NCBI RefSeq assembly: GCF_039831995.1
Contig: NZ_JBDOIO010000004.1
Coordinates: 806,001 to 870,000, forward strand
Reading direction: 5' to 3'
DNA: 64,000 nucleotides
Source of the DNA: Paenibacillus pabuli
GTDB lineage: Bacteria > Bacillota > Bacilli > Paenibacillales > Paenibacillaceae
Shown here: positions 46,124 to 55,049 of the stretch, in pieces
Layout of the letters: every line of letters begins with the position of its first letter
Position numbering within the stretch: position 1 is the first letter of the stretch
The notes under the pieces: model-generated
The model's input: the letters and a program-made list of their open reading frames with translations, nothing else
The model's database searches: none
Told to the model about the DNA's origin: nothing
Made by a program: the position numbers and the translations under genes

Positions 46124-47575
46124 ATGAATTTCCAGAAGATGATGAGAAGAGTGACAGCAGTAACGTTGGCAACAGCACTATTGGCAGGCGGGGGAGCTTC
46201 GGCTTTTGCAAAAGAAAGTTCAGACTACAAAGAGAGTTATGGTTTCTCGCATATTACACGCGCAGACGCCCTGAAAATTCCTGAGGAACAGATCAAAGAA
46301 CGATTCAAGGTTCCTCAGTTTGACGCATCTACTATCCAAAATCTGCCTTCTGCAAAAGGGTATGATGAGAATGGTAACATCATCGACATGGATGTGTGGG
46401 ATACCTGGCCACTGCAGAATGCGGATGGTACCGTAGCTGACTATCATGGTTATCAAATCGTCTTTGGCCTGGCGGGTGACCCGGATCGGGGATGGGACAC
46501 ATTCATCTATATGTTCTACAAAAAGGCAGGAGACACATCCATTGATGCCTGGAAAAATGCAGGCAGAGTGTTCAAAAACACCGACAAGGACGTTCCGAAT
46601 GACCCCATTCTGAATCAGCAGGCAGAGGAATGGTCCGGCTCTTCTACGCTGACTACGGATGGCCATATTCGTCTGTTCTACACCAATCGTCATGGCTGGG
46701 ACCCGGCCAACGGATTTTATGGCAAGCAAACCCTGACGACTGCGCAAATCAATGTCTCCGAACTTACAGAGAATACACTCAAGGTGGATGGTGTTGAAGA
46801 TTTCAAGTCGATCTTTGATGGTGACGGCAAAATGTATCAAACCGTGGAGCAGGCTTTCAGCGGTGGGGATTATTCCGACAATCATACGCTGAGAGATCCT
46901 CATTACGTTGAAGATAATGGTCACAAATACCTTGTTTTCGAAGCCAATACTGGAACAGAGACGGGCTACCAGGGCGAGGATGCATTTAATAACAGAGCCT
47001 TCTACGAAGGAAGCAAGAAGTTCTTCCAGGCCGAGAGGGGGAATTTGCTGCAAAGCCCTAATAAAAAGTTAGCTTCCTTAGCCAATGGCGCTTTGGGGAT
47101 CATTGAACTGAATGACGATTATACTTTAAAACAAGTGATGAAGCCGCTGATTGCATCGAATACAGTAACAGATGAAATTGAACGTGCAAATGTCTTTAAG
47201 TTGAATGGAAAATGGTATTTGTTCACGGATACAAGAGGAGCCAAAATGGTTGTGGATGGTGTCGATGCTGAAGATATCTACATGTTGGGATATGTATCTA
47301 ATTCTCTGACAGGACCATACAAGCCGTTGAATGGTAGCGGACTAGTACTGCATCAGGATCTGGATCCTAAGGATGTTACCTGGACTTACGCACATTTTGC
47401 TATTCCGCAGGTTCAAGGCAACAACGTAGTGATCACTAGTTACATGACCAACCGAGGAATGTTTGAAGATCATCACTCTACCTTCGCACCAAGTTTCCTG
47501 GTGAATATCAAAGGATCCAAAACATCCGTAGTGAAGGAAAGCATTCTGGCACAAGGACAATTGACAGTGGAGTAA
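46124..47575 (+). CDS. sacB: Levansucrase (GH68)
   Basis: 483 aa; secreted. Signal peptide MNFQKMMRRVTAVTLATALL...ASAFAKE (cleavage near 29). GH68 hallmarks: nucleophile Asp in MDVWDTWPLQNADG, WSGSSTL, transition-state Asp in LRDPHYVED, acid/base Glu in DEIERANVFKLNGKWYLFTDTRG, and the tail YMTNRGMFEDHHSTFAPSF. It splits sucrose and polymerises fructose into levan outside the cell. It is controlled by the RAT-terminator upstream and followed by an intrinsic terminator and an endolevanase gene, the same order as B. subtilis sacB-levB. Confidence 0.97.
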   Translation: MNFQKMMRRVTAVTLATALLAGGGASAFAKESSDYKESYGFSHITRADALKIPEEQIKERFKVPQFDASTIQNLPSAKGYDENGNIIDMDVWDTWPLQNADGTVADYHGYQIVFGLAGDPDRGWDTFIYMFYKKAGDTSIDAWKNAGRVFKNTDKDVPNDPILNQQAEEWSGSSTLTTDGHIRLFYTNRHGWDPANGFYGKQTLTTAQINVSELTENTLKVDGVEDFKSIFDGDGKMYQTVEQAFSGGDYSDNHTLRDPHYVEDNGHKYLVFEANTGTETGYQGEDAFNNRAFYEGSKKFFQAERGNLLQSPNKKLASLANGALGIIELNDDYTLKQVMKPLIASNTVTDEIERANVFKLNGKWYLFTDTRGAKMVVDGVDAEDIYMLGYVSNSLTGPYKPLNGSGLVLHQDLDPKDVTWTYAHFAIPQVQGNNVVITSYMTNRGMFEDHHSTFAPSFLVNIKGSKTSVVKESILAQGQLTVE

Positions 47576-47601
47576 ACCAACTCCACAGAGAGTCTGAAGA
47601 A

Positions 47602-47637
47602 AGAAAATGTCGATAACTATTGGCATTTTCTTTTTTT
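47602..47637 (+). terminator. Terminator between sacB and levB
   Basis: AGAAAATG and CATTTTCT form an 8-bp stem with a 14-nt loop, then a run of seven T. Readthrough probably supplies levB at a lower level. Confidence 0.85.
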
Positions 47638-47654
47638 ACAAGCGGGGTATTGTT

Positions 47655-49211
47655 ATGAATATTAAAATTAGAAAGAAAATGGTCATCGGGTCTGCTGTCT
47701 GTGGTGTGATCACGCTCGCTTTCACTGTCATTCCGATCTTGACCAACAGCCCATGGCCTACAGAGGATACGGGAGTAGCCTCTCCTAGCGCGAGTATGAG
47801 AGCTAGCTTCCATTTTACAACGCCAGACAAGTGGAAGAATGATCCCCAAAGGCCGATATATCTGGACGGGAAGTACCACTATTATTATCTGTATAACGGT
47901 GATTACCCCACAGGTAATGGTACGGAATGGCGGCATGCAACATCGGGCGATCTGGTTCATTGGAAGGATGAAGGAATAGCAATCCCTAAATATACGAACC
48001 GGAACGGTGATCCATGGTCTGGCTCATTGGTTGTGGATGAGTCAGGTACAGCCGGCTTCGGCAAGGGAGCAATTGTTGCAATCATGACGCAGCCCTCTGC
48101 CGACAGCGGACAGCAGGAACAATACTTATGGTACAGCACCAATCAAGGGAAAACGTTTAAGCCATATGGAGATCGACCGGTGATCAAGAATCCGGGACAA
48201 AAGGATTTTAGAGACCCTAAAATCATCTGGGATGAGCAATCCCGAAAGTGGGTTATGGCTCTGGCTGAAGGGACGAAGATTGGATTCTATGAATCGGTTA
48301 ATCTGAAAAATTGGCGATATACCGGCGGCTTCTTCACGGAAAAAGTGGGGTTGGTGGAATGTCCTGATCTCTTTGTGATGCGGGCAGATAACGGAACCTA
48401 TAAATGGGTACTCGGCGTAAGCGCCAATGGCAGATCATCAGGACAACCCAATACCTACGCTTACTGGACCGGAAGCTTTAATGGCAAAGAATTTGTTCCC
48501 GACCTTCATGAACCACAATGGCTGGACTATGGCTTCGACTGGTATGGGGGAGTTACATTCGAAGATGGGGCAAGCACTGACAAAACCGATCATCGCTACG
48601 CATTCGCCTGGATGAATAACTGGAGCTATGCCAACAATACGCCCACACTGCAGGAAGGTTACAACGGCATGGATTCGATTGTTCGTGAAATTAAACTGAT
48701 TACAACAAAAACGGGTGAGTATCGACTGATCTCAAGACCGATTGAGTCTCTGGAACAGGCGGTGGTCTCGGAGACTGCCTTTAAACCGATTACAGTGAAG
48801 GGATCTCATACACTTCATGTGACGGGAGATTCGTATCAGCTTGAGGCCGATATATCGTGGACCAAGATCAATAATATTGGATTAAGGCTTCGTGAATCCA
48901 ACGACCAGAGCCGACATGTGGATACAGGCGTCAATGTAGAAGGTGGCTATGTCTATGTGAACCGGACCTATACCGGGAATCCTGACAGGAGTGGCCGAGA
49001 CTTGGAGAGTCAAGCGGCATTCGCTCCGGAGAAGAACAAAGTTCATCTCAAGATTCTGGTAGACAAGACCAGTATCGAGGTCTTCGTCGATGATGGTTCA
49101 TTGGTGTTATCCAATATCATCTTCCCCCACTTGAACGACCGTGGGATCACACTCTATGCTGAAGGGGGGACGGCAGTATTTAGCAACCTGCAGATAAAAT
49201 ATTTCGATTAA
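47655..49211 (+). CDS. levB: Endolevanase (GH32), levanbiose-producing type
   Basis: 518 aa from ATG 47655 (GGGGT upstream; the frame extends to 47607 but through the terminator). An N-terminal membrane anchor (KKMVIGSAVCGVITLAFTVI) precedes a five-blade GH32 domain: HFTTPDKWKNDPQRPIY (nucleophile Asp in NDP), DFRDPKIIWD, and VGLVECPDLFVM (acid/base Glu). A C-terminal beta-sandwich follows (YQLEADISWTKINNIGLRLR; STIEVFVDDG-type end). It is very close to B. subtilis LevB/YveB by recognisable segments such as NGTEWRHA and DYGFDWYGGVTFED. It trims levan made by the upstream levansucrase to levanbiose. Confidence 0.94.
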   Translation: MNIKIRKKMVIGSAVCGVITLAFTVIPILTNSPWPTEDTGVASPSASMRASFHFTTPDKWKNDPQRPIYLDGKYHYYYLYNGDYPTGNGTEWRHATSGDLVHWKDEGIAIPKYTNRNGDPWSGSLVVDESGTAGFGKGAIVAIMTQPSADSGQQEQYLWYSTNQGKTFKPYGDRPVIKNPGQKDFRDPKIIWDEQSRKWVMALAEGTKIGFYESVNLKNWRYTGGFFTEKVGLVECPDLFVMRADNGTYKWVLGVSANGRSSGQPNTYAYWTGSFNGKEFVPDLHEPQWLDYGFDWYGGVTFEDGASTDKTDHRYAFAWMNNWSYANNTPTLQEGYNGMDSIVREIKLITTKTGEYRLISRPIESLEQAVVSETAFKPITVKGSHTLHVTGDSYQLEADISWTKINNIGLRLRESNDQSRHVDTGVNVEGGYVYVNRTYTGNPDRSGRDLESQAAFAPEKNKVHLKILVDKTSIEVFVDDGSLVLSNIIFPHLNDRGITLYAEGGTAVFSNLQIKYFD

Positions 49212-49314
49212 TTGGTGGCATGGGTCGGACTGCTTCTATATTAATACGTCTAATTATCAGTCAATTCGGTTGAAGGCTAGCTTCTCCTCCATTGCCATCA
49301 AGTTGGAAGACGAA

Positions 49315-49340
49315 AAGCCCGCATCGTCAGATGTGGGCTT
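49315..49340. terminator. Bidirectional terminator
   Basis: AAGCCCGCATC, loop GTCA, GATGTGGGCTT, then CTTTC. It ends levB, and on the other strand it lies just after the sulfurtransferase relic. Confidence 0.85.
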
Positions 49341-49347
49341 CTTTCAT

Positions 49348-49404
49348 TTATTCTTCCCCTGTAGCCACCGAATTCTCCTCATAACTAATCCAGTCGCTCC
49401 AGCT
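49348..49404 (-). pseudogene. 3'-end relic of a sulfurtransferase (sseA) gene
   Basis: The reverse strand reads SWSDWISYEENSVATGEE and a stop codon, matching the sseA end SWSDWISYEENAVETAEE. 49372-49404 (33 bp) is identical to the sseA sequence; the last codons have diverged. Homology stops abruptly at 49404, and nothing upstream encodes the rest of the enzyme. Confidence 0.85.
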
Positions 49405-49559
49405 GTAGATTGGTCTGCAATTGGTTACACAGTAGGCAGCTGTGGGCCCCAAGAGAATATCAATCCATGCACGCCCGAATAGGCACAGGCACGGAAAGTG
49501 TATTCTGCTTGGCTCTGGCCAGCTGACTTAACTCCCCGATTTATACGTCATGCTTTCCT

Positions 49560-50138
49560 TTAACGTATAATCCAATGGATATAGTCTTGTATCATTTCTT
49601 TGCTTCGTGTTCGATTTATCTTATCAGGCTCTAAATACAAATTGAGAGCCATTCCATTGATAAAGGCAAACAGTTTTTCTTGTTCCTTCTCTTCATCGGT
49701 TGTGCTCAGAAGACCTTCATTTTTCAAGTATATAATGCAATTCTTGATTGCGTTTTGGAGGTCCTCATAATTGGTATCGAACCCTTTTTGCGTTTTTCCA
49801 TAGGTAACAAATGCAAACCAAACCTCCATTTCCAATAATGTTTGTTCATCAGTCGGGACTAGCTCAAGCAAGTATTCAACAATTCTTTCTTGAGGCGCCA
49901 GTTCTCTTGCATTCAGATTTCTTAGCCGAATAAGTACCTTTTCCTTAACTAACTCCATCGCAAACGCTAATAGGCTCTCTTGTTTTGAAAAGTAATGTCT
50001 TAAAGCTCCTTGTGATAGTCCGGCTTCCTTCGCAATCGTTCTTGACGTTGCATGATGAATGCCTTTCTCGCTAATGATTTTCCAAGTTGCTTCTGCGATA
50101 ATATTCTTCATTTTCTCATGGTCCACGATTTTTGGCAT
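49560..50138 (-). CDS. TetR/AcrR-family transcriptional regulator
   Basis: 192 aa from ATG 50138 (a GTG at 50144 is the alternative; no strong ribosome site for either). HTH seen as HHATSRTIAKEAGLSQGALRHYFSKQESLLAFAMELV, similar to PksA/BetI-type regulators. The C-terminal ligand domain includes LLEMEVWFAFVTYGKTQKGF. Divergent from a CPBP membrane protease gene; two identical 23-bp operator-like repeats lie in the 139-bp gap. It likely represses both itself and the CPBP gene. Confidence 0.9.
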   Translation of the reverse strand: MPKIVDHEKMKNIIAEATWKIISEKGIHHATSRTIAKEAGLSQGALRHYFSKQESLLAFAMELVKEKVLIRLRNLNARELAPQERIVEYLLELVPTDEQTLLEMEVWFAFVTYGKTQKGFDTNYEDLQNAIKNCIIYLKNEGLLSTTDEEKEQEKLFAFINGMALNLYLEPDKINRTRSKEMIQDYIHWIIR

Positions 50139-50155
50139 ATACACAGAATATCATA

Positions 50156-50230
50156 TTATTTAACTCAACTGAAATAAATAGACGATAAAGATGGAATGTG
50201 CTAGAGTTTATTTAACTCAACTGAAATAAA
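50156..50230. promoter_or_regulatory. Pair of identical 23-bp operator repeats
   Basis: A 23-bp sequence, TTATTT...AAATAA around TAACTCAACTG, occurs at 50156-50178 and again at 50208-50230, 52 bp apart (about five helical turns). It is partly palindromic. Likely binding sites for the divergent TetR regulator. Confidence 0.75.
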
Positions 50231-50277
50231 AAAGAACGAGGCAAAAGCGGCATGCAACTCAAAGGAGTGCAATTGGA

Positions 50278-51180
50278 ATGAACCAGCAATTCAAAGTAAT
50301 GCTTCCAGCATGGGGAAAGGCAATCGGCTTATTGTGCATGATAATTATAATTGTTGCTGTATTGTGGTTAGTGTGGACCGGAAACTTGAATATAAGGTAC
50401 ACGGCTGATCGTGAGGGAGTAATTCCAATATGGCATAGTTGGTTGCCGGCATTCCTTGGCATTTTTCTAATCCGTATGATTCCTTATAAAAGTCAAAATC
50501 ACCCGTCTTTCCAAAAAATGGAGAGACATCACTTGGTCGTACAATCGAGTGTGTTATTGGTGTCATGCGTTTTATTTACGGCTTCTCTTATAACGATTGA
50601 CCAGCAAGGATTACATTTCGAGCTATATTATTTGGCGTTCAAGTTGACGACACTGTTGTGCATTCCGCTGATTTTCTTGCTAATTTATCGCAAAACGACT
50701 GGCGCGCAACAAGAAATTATCTCGGCAAAGCCTCGCTCTCGCAGACACGTCATTGCGCCAATAATCATTATTGTGGTCTGGGGTTATCTAAAGTTCTATT
50801 CCCCAATTGCACAACCAGAAGGAGCAATCGAAGCAACCGATTTGACAGAATTACTTCTCTTGGTGTTGATTGGTTTTATTATCAATAGTGTATTGGAGGA
50901 AGTTTTCTATCGGGTATGGCTGCAAACCCGGTTGGAGGCATTGCTGGGAAGATGGCCTGCCATTCTACTAGTTTCAATGTTATGGTCCATTTGGCATGTC
51001 GCCATTCAAGGATCTGGTCAGTGGGATGTTGATGTGGCAACAGTGATTGCAAATCATGGGGTTACGGGTCTGTTTCTTGGTTATTTATGGGCCCGCTATC
51101 GTAGAGTATGGGTGATTATCTTGATTCACGGACTCATGAATGCTTCTCCTCATTTTCTTTTGCAGATCTTGTTTCATTGA
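50278..51180 (+). CDS. CPBP-family intramembrane glutamic protease homologue
   Basis: 300 aa; ATG after AAAGGAG. About eight membrane helices. Abi/CPBP motifs: NSVLEEVFYRVWLQTRLEALLG (EExxxR), SMLWSIWHVAIQG (motif 2 His) and VIILIHGLMNASPHF (motif 3). Family members are eukaryotic Rce1-like proteases; in bacteria several are linked to bacteriocin immunity or signalling, but no bacteriocin gene is seen here. Controlled by the divergent TetR gene. Confidence 0.9.
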   Translation: MNQQFKVMLPAWGKAIGLLCMIIIIVAVLWLVWTGNLNIRYTADREGVIPIWHSWLPAFLGIFLIRMIPYKSQNHPSFQKMERHHLVVQSSVLLVSCVLFTASLITIDQQGLHFELYYLAFKLTTLLCIPLIFLLIYRKTTGAQQEIISAKPRSRRHVIAPIIIIVVWGYLKFYSPIAQPEGAIEATDLTELLLLVLIGFIINSVLEEVFYRVWLQTRLEALLGRWPAILLVSMLWSIWHVAIQGSGQWDVDVATVIANHGVTGLFLGYLWARYRRVWVIILIHGLMNASPHFLLQILFH

Positions 51181-51316
51181 GCGGGAAAGAGCTGGATAAG
51201 TCTGCCCATGCATAGATGCCTCTATCTGTCTGCCTTTAGCCTAGTAATATATTTATTACAGTGAAAGTGGCTTCATCCTCTACATGTTGATTCCCTGTTT
51301 ACGCACAGGCACTGCA

Positions 51317-51363
51317 AATACACCGCCCCGGGCATCAGCCTGCATGGCGGTGTATTCGTTTTT
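51317..51363. terminator. Terminator shared by CPBP gene and truncated sseA
   Basis: AATACACCGCC (51317-51327) pairs with GGCGGTGTATT (51346-51356), then CGTTTTT. The right arm lies inside the 418-bp repeat; in the other repeat copy a different left arm (CCGCCAT at 58746-58752) restores a hairpin. Confidence 0.8.
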
Positions 51364-51757
51364 GAGATACTGTAGACCCGTGCTCCGTACCTACTCTTCC
51401 GCAGTTTCCACTGCATTCTCCTCATAACTAATCCAGTCGCTCCAGCTTCCGGCATACAGCTTCACATTGGTATATCCGGCTTCCTCGAGCGCAATCACGT
51501 TCGGGCAGGCCGAGACGCCGGAGCCGCAGTATACGATGATGGGCTCGTCCTTCGCCAGCTTTCCAAAGCGTTCTTCCAATGTACTTACGTCAGACCACCG
51601 ACCTTCTGCATTCAGTACATCCTTCCAAAAATAATTCTGCGCACCCGGAATATGTCCGGCCTTGGCGTCAATTGGTTCCTCCAGCCCCGCATAGCGGCGG
51701 GCATCGCGTGAATCAATCAGCACCGCTGAGCTATTCGCCGAAGCGTGCTGAGCATCC
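51340..51757. repeat. 418-bp direct repeat, left copy (sseA 3' end)
   Basis: Reads identically to 58763-59180 base by base as far as I can compare, with an offset of 7423. It contains 51 bp of sseA downstream sequence and 367 bp of coding sequence. Identity ends sharply at 51757/59180 and at 51340/58763. Confidence 0.95.
51391..51757 (-). pseudogene. Truncated sulfurtransferase gene (C-terminal 122 codons)
   Basis: Encodes the catalytic C-terminal half of SseA, including DSRDARRYAGLEEPIDA, GHIPGAQNYFWKD and the active-site loop YCGSGVSACP. An in-frame ATG at 51723 would give 110 aa if it were expressed, but there is no ribosome site. It lacks the N-terminal rhodanese domain. It is the left copy of the 418-bp repeat; the intact gene is at 58814-59650. 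Confidence 0.93.
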
Positions 51758-51801
51758 CCAGTTTATTTGTGGGAATTATTTATCCGAGAATCAGAATGTA
51801 T

Positions 51802-51848
51802 TATAATGATATAATTGATGCTACTTATTAAATAAGTTTCAAGTAGCA
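51802..51848 (+). promoter_or_regulatory. Promoter with nested palindromes before the ATPase-methyltransferase genes
   Basis: TATAAT at 51802-51807 (poor -35). Directly after it is TGCTACTT...AAGTAGCA (51819-51826/51841-51848), enclosing ACTTATT-A-AATAAGT (51823-51837). Nested inverted repeats at about +5 to +35 suggest an operator or a hairpin at the 5' end of the transcript. Confidence 0.5.
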
Positions 51849-51913
51849 GAGAGGGCTCTATGGAACAGAAAAGATACTAAAATACATAGAAACTTATATA
51901 AGGTGGTTTTTTT

Positions 51914-53740
51914 GTGGAAGTAGGAGAATTTAATGGAAAGTTCGAGAGCGCTGTAAATACTATCTTCATGATGAAAGAAAAACAGATTTTTGATAATTAT
52001 ATAAGTAAAATAGCGTTTCCCTATTTTAAAAATTTCGCCTTTCACTCAGTAATTAATTTTGACTTCCCTCTAACTATTTTAACAGGGAAGAATGGTTCTG
52101 GTAAAAGTTCTGCACTTCATGCGCTTTATGGTTCGCCAAGAGGAACGAATATTAGTGATTACTGGTTCTCTTCACAACTTGATCCAATAGAAGATTTTGG
52201 AGAAGTTCAAGAGCGTCATTGTTTCTTTTATGAATATCTAAACAAAGGAGACAGGCATTCTGTACTTTATCAGAAGATGAATCACAAAAATCGTAGCAGT
52301 ATGGAGTATTGGGAGACTTCGCGACCTAGAGCAAAATATGGTATGGCTACCAGTAAAACACGTTCAAATCCTATCGAAAAAAATCTTGTATACATTGATT
52401 TTAGGAAAGAATTAAGTGCGTTTGATAAATTCTTTTATTTTGGAACTATAGATCATCTTCGTTCAAGTTCTAAGCAAGATTATTTAAGGTTACAATCAGC
52501 TAAACTTAAAAACTTAATTGATTCAGGTGAGATTTACGAAATACACGGATGCACACAAAATGAAAACGTAATTCAGTTGACTGAAACTGAGATTAAAGCA
52601 GTGGCTTTAATTTTACAAGAAGATTATGTTGATATCAAACTGATTAACCATAAGTTATTCCAAGGGTGGGGAACATCGGTTATATGGAGCAAAAATGGTT
52701 TTTCTTATTCTGAAGCACACGCGGGTAGTGGCGAAATAGCTATAGTTACTTTAGTCCATAGAGTTTTAAATTCACCTCCTAGAAGTTTGATTCTATTGGA
52801 TGAACCAGAGGTTTCCTTGCATCCTGGTGCTCAGAAGCTACTACTATTGTTTCTATTAGAGCAAATAAAAGTAAATAAGCATCAAATTGTCATGTCTACA
52901 CATTCTCCTGCATTTGCAGAGAAAATGCCCAAAGAAGCAATTAAGAGATTTATTAGAAATCCTAAGTCTTCTAAAATTGATATTCTCGATGAATGTTTCC
53001 CGAGCGAAGCGTTTAGATATTTAGGACTTTCTTCTAAATATGATAATGCTAAGATACATGTCGAAGATCACTTAGCTGAAAAAATCTTAAATGCTGTCAT
53101 AAAGAATAACTCTGATCGATTTGACAATTTCAGTATTTTTTTCACACCTGGTGGTGCTTCTTATATAAAACAGAATTATATTCAACATTATGCAAATGAA
53201 CAAACTGGCAACAGTTTTGTGATCTTTGATGGTGATCAAAAAGTTAACGATATTTGTATTGATTTTGATACCTTACCTGCGAAGCTACTTGATGACAAGG
53301 ATTATCTAAAAGACCAAATTAAGAACTTTACAAACCAAGATATAGATTTCGTTAAAGATGGAGGAGAAGGGAAAAAGAGGGACGATCAAGTTGTTAAGGC
53401 GCAAAAGCGATATATCGAATTTTATAAAAATTGTGTGAGGTTTCTCCCTAAGCTTACTCCCGAAGAAATCATTTGGGATGACGATTACGTTTCTGATATG
53501 ATTTTACTTCAAAATAGAAATTTACTTGGGGAAGTAATGGAAGAGAAAGATTATAAAAATAAAATATCAAAATTATCAGAAATAATGACTGGTAATGATA
53601 ACTCTGCTTCTATCAACATAATGCAGGACATGTTGATTAAGAAATGGATCGATAAAAGTGATGATTCTCAACAGGCTATCAAAGATATTTTGATTGAATT
53701 TATGAATATAATGAACAATCAAGAGGTGGTATTGAAGTGA
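51914..53740 (+). CDS. OLD-like ATPase with TOPRIM-like domain, putative defence nuclease
   Basis: 608 aa; GTG 51914 with AAGGTGG 7 nt upstream. ABC-type AAA (AAA_15/21) ATPase: Walker A LTGKNGSGKSSALHAL (about 57-72), signature-like AHAGSGEIAIVTL, Walker B LILLDEPEVSLHPGAQ, and H-loop MSTHSPAFAEKM. It is followed by a region with TOPRIM features: KIHVEDHLAEKIL (acidic Glu), FSIFFTPGGASYIK and FVIFDGDQK (DxD). This is the layout of OLD-family nucleases (as in GajA of Gabija). The last about 150 residues are unassigned. It overlaps the cytosine methyltransferase gene by 4 nt. About 35% GC by eye, far below the flanks. It may be the restriction or abortive component of a two-gene defence system (inference). 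Confidence 0.82.
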   Translation: MEVGEFNGKFESAVNTIFMMKEKQIFDNYISKIAFPYFKNFAFHSVINFDFPLTILTGKNGSGKSSALHALYGSPRGTNISDYWFSSQLDPIEDFGEVQERHCFFYEYLNKGDRHSVLYQKMNHKNRSSMEYWETSRPRAKYGMATSKTRSNPIEKNLVYIDFRKELSAFDKFFYFGTIDHLRSSSKQDYLRLQSAKLKNLIDSGEIYEIHGCTQNENVIQLTETEIKAVALILQEDYVDIKLINHKLFQGWGTSVIWSKNGFSYSEAHAGSGEIAIVTLVHRVLNSPPRSLILLDEPEVSLHPGAQKLLLLFLLEQIKVNKHQIVMSTHSPAFAEKMPKEAIKRFIRNPKSSKIDILDECFPSEAFRYLGLSSKYDNAKIHVEDHLAEKILNAVIKNNSDRFDNFSIFFTPGGASYIKQNYIQHYANEQTGNSFVIFDGDQKVNDICIDFDTLPAKLLDDKDYLKDQIKNFTNQDIDFVKDGGEGKKRDDQVVKAQKRYIEFYKNCVRFLPKLTPEEIIWDDDYVSDMILLQNRNLLGEVMEEKDYKNKISKLSEIMTGNDNSASINIMQDMLIKKWIDKSDDSQQAIKDILIEFMNIMNNQEVVLK

Positions 53741-54765
53741 ATGTAATGAATTTAACCGCAATAGATTTGTTCGCAGGTTGCGGAGGCTTAACCCAAGGAT
53801 TAAAGCAAGCAGGAGTCGATGTTGCTTCTGCGGTAGAGATTAATCGTAGTGCAGCTAGAGCTTATCAAATGAACCATCCTGAAACTGTATTAATTGAACA
53901 AGACATTTGTAATGTTAGTGTCAACGAAATTTTAAATGTTACCCCTCATAAAAAAATAAATTTAGTTGTAGGATGTCCTCCGTGTCAAGGATTTTCTAGT
54001 GTGAGAACCCGTAATAAAGGTAATATTATAGATGATGATAGGAATAAATTAATTCTCGAATTTTTAAGAATAGTAGAAGGAATACGACCAGAGTTTATTA
54101 TGATGGAAAACGTTCCGGGTATTGTGAATTACATTAATTTTAATAAAACAGTTAATCGATTGATGGAAATTGGATACAAATTAGATTATAAAATAGTTAA
54201 TGTGGAGGATTACGGGGTTCCGCAACGAAGAAAAAGGTTAGTTTTATTGGGTTCTCTGAGTAAACAAGTAACTATTCCTGAAAGTTCACGATCTTTACGT
54301 ACAACTGTAAAAGACTACATTTATAACCTCCCATCTGTAGATATAAGTGAAGATCCTATGCATAAAAACACCACAAAACATAGCGAGAAGGTAAAGAATA
54401 TTATTGCTTTAATTCCTAAAGATGGTGGTAGTAGAAAGGACCTGCCTCCCGAGCACTGGTTAGAATGTCACAAAAAAAGCGGAGTTGGCTTTTCAGACAT
54501 TTATGGACGCCTAAGCTGGAACAAAGTGTCTTCTACAATTACGGGAGGGTGCCTTAACCCTTCTAAAGGAAGGTTCCTGCATCCAACAGAAGATAGAGTT
54601 ATTACTGCTCGAGAAGCAGCTTTACTTCAAACCTTCCCGATTGATTATGTGTTTCCATCAGATATATCTAAGACAGAACTAGCTCAGATGATAGGGAACT
54701 CTTTCCCCCCTAAATTCTCTGAGTTTCAAGCAAATTATTTAAAAAATATCTTAGTTGAAGAATAA
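53737..54765 (+). CDS. DNA (cytosine-5)-methyltransferase
   Basis: 342 aa; GTG overlapping the previous stop (GTGA), AAGAGGTGG 7 nt upstream. All C5-MTase motifs are in order: I AIDLFAGCGGLTQGLKQAG, II VASAVEIN, IV VVGCPPCQGFSSVR (catalytic Cys), VI FIMMENVPG, VIII VEDYGVPQRRKRLVLLG, IX/X VITAREAALLQTFP and AQMIGNSFPPKF. A short target-recognition region lies between VIII and IX (about 180-260), so the recognition site is probably short; it cannot be predicted here. No ordinary restriction endonuclease gene is adjacent; the coupled OLD-like ATPase is the only candidate partner. AT-rich like the rest of the island. Confidence 0.94.
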   Translation: MNVMNLTAIDLFAGCGGLTQGLKQAGVDVASAVEINRSAARAYQMNHPETVLIEQDICNVSVNEILNVTPHKKINLVVGCPPCQGFSSVRTRNKGNIIDDDRNKLILEFLRIVEGIRPEFIMMENVPGIVNYINFNKTVNRLMEIGYKLDYKIVNVEDYGVPQRRKRLVLLGSLSKQVTIPESSRSLRTTVKDYIYNLPSVDISEDPMHKNTTKHSEKVKNIIALIPKDGGSRKDLPPEHWLECHKKSGVGFSDIYGRLSWNKVSSTITGGCLNPSKGRFLHPTEDRVITAREAALLQTFPIDYVFPSDISKTELAQMIGNSFPPKFSEFQANYLKNILVEE

Positions 54766-54928
54766 AAGTAAGTATTGGTCATTCTATTAATATAGCATTA
54801 GAAATAAAATAAGTACGGCAACTTCATCACTTTTATCAAGTTGGGAACAAATCTTAGTAGACTAATCCCTTCAAAGTCGCACAAGTTTGGATTCAGTCCG
54901 TTGTTCAATAATAAAAGTGTATGTACAT

Positions 54929-54971
54929 CTCCAAGAGCCACACATTCGAAGATGAATGGTTGCTCTTGGAG
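54929..54971. terminator. Hairpin downstream of the methyltransferase gene
   Basis: CTCCAAGAGC (54929-54938) pairs with GCTCTTGGAG (54962-54971), with further pairing inside. No strong T run follows, so termination is uncertain. Confidence 0.45.
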
Positions 54972-55049
54972 AATTTCATTTCTATAGTTGCTAATGAGAA
55001 TAGCGCATTTTTTGTTTGATTATTTACGAGATAACACAAATCCACAATA

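Noticed and set aside
46220..47053. 277-codon reverse ORF
   Set aside because: Antisense to levansucrase, which has all GH68 catalytic motifs in the forward frame.
51391..51723. 110-aa rhodanese ORF as a functional small sulfurtransferase
   Set aside because: It is the cut-off end of sseA with identical sequence, no ribosome site at its ATG and no own promoter; treated as a pseudogene.
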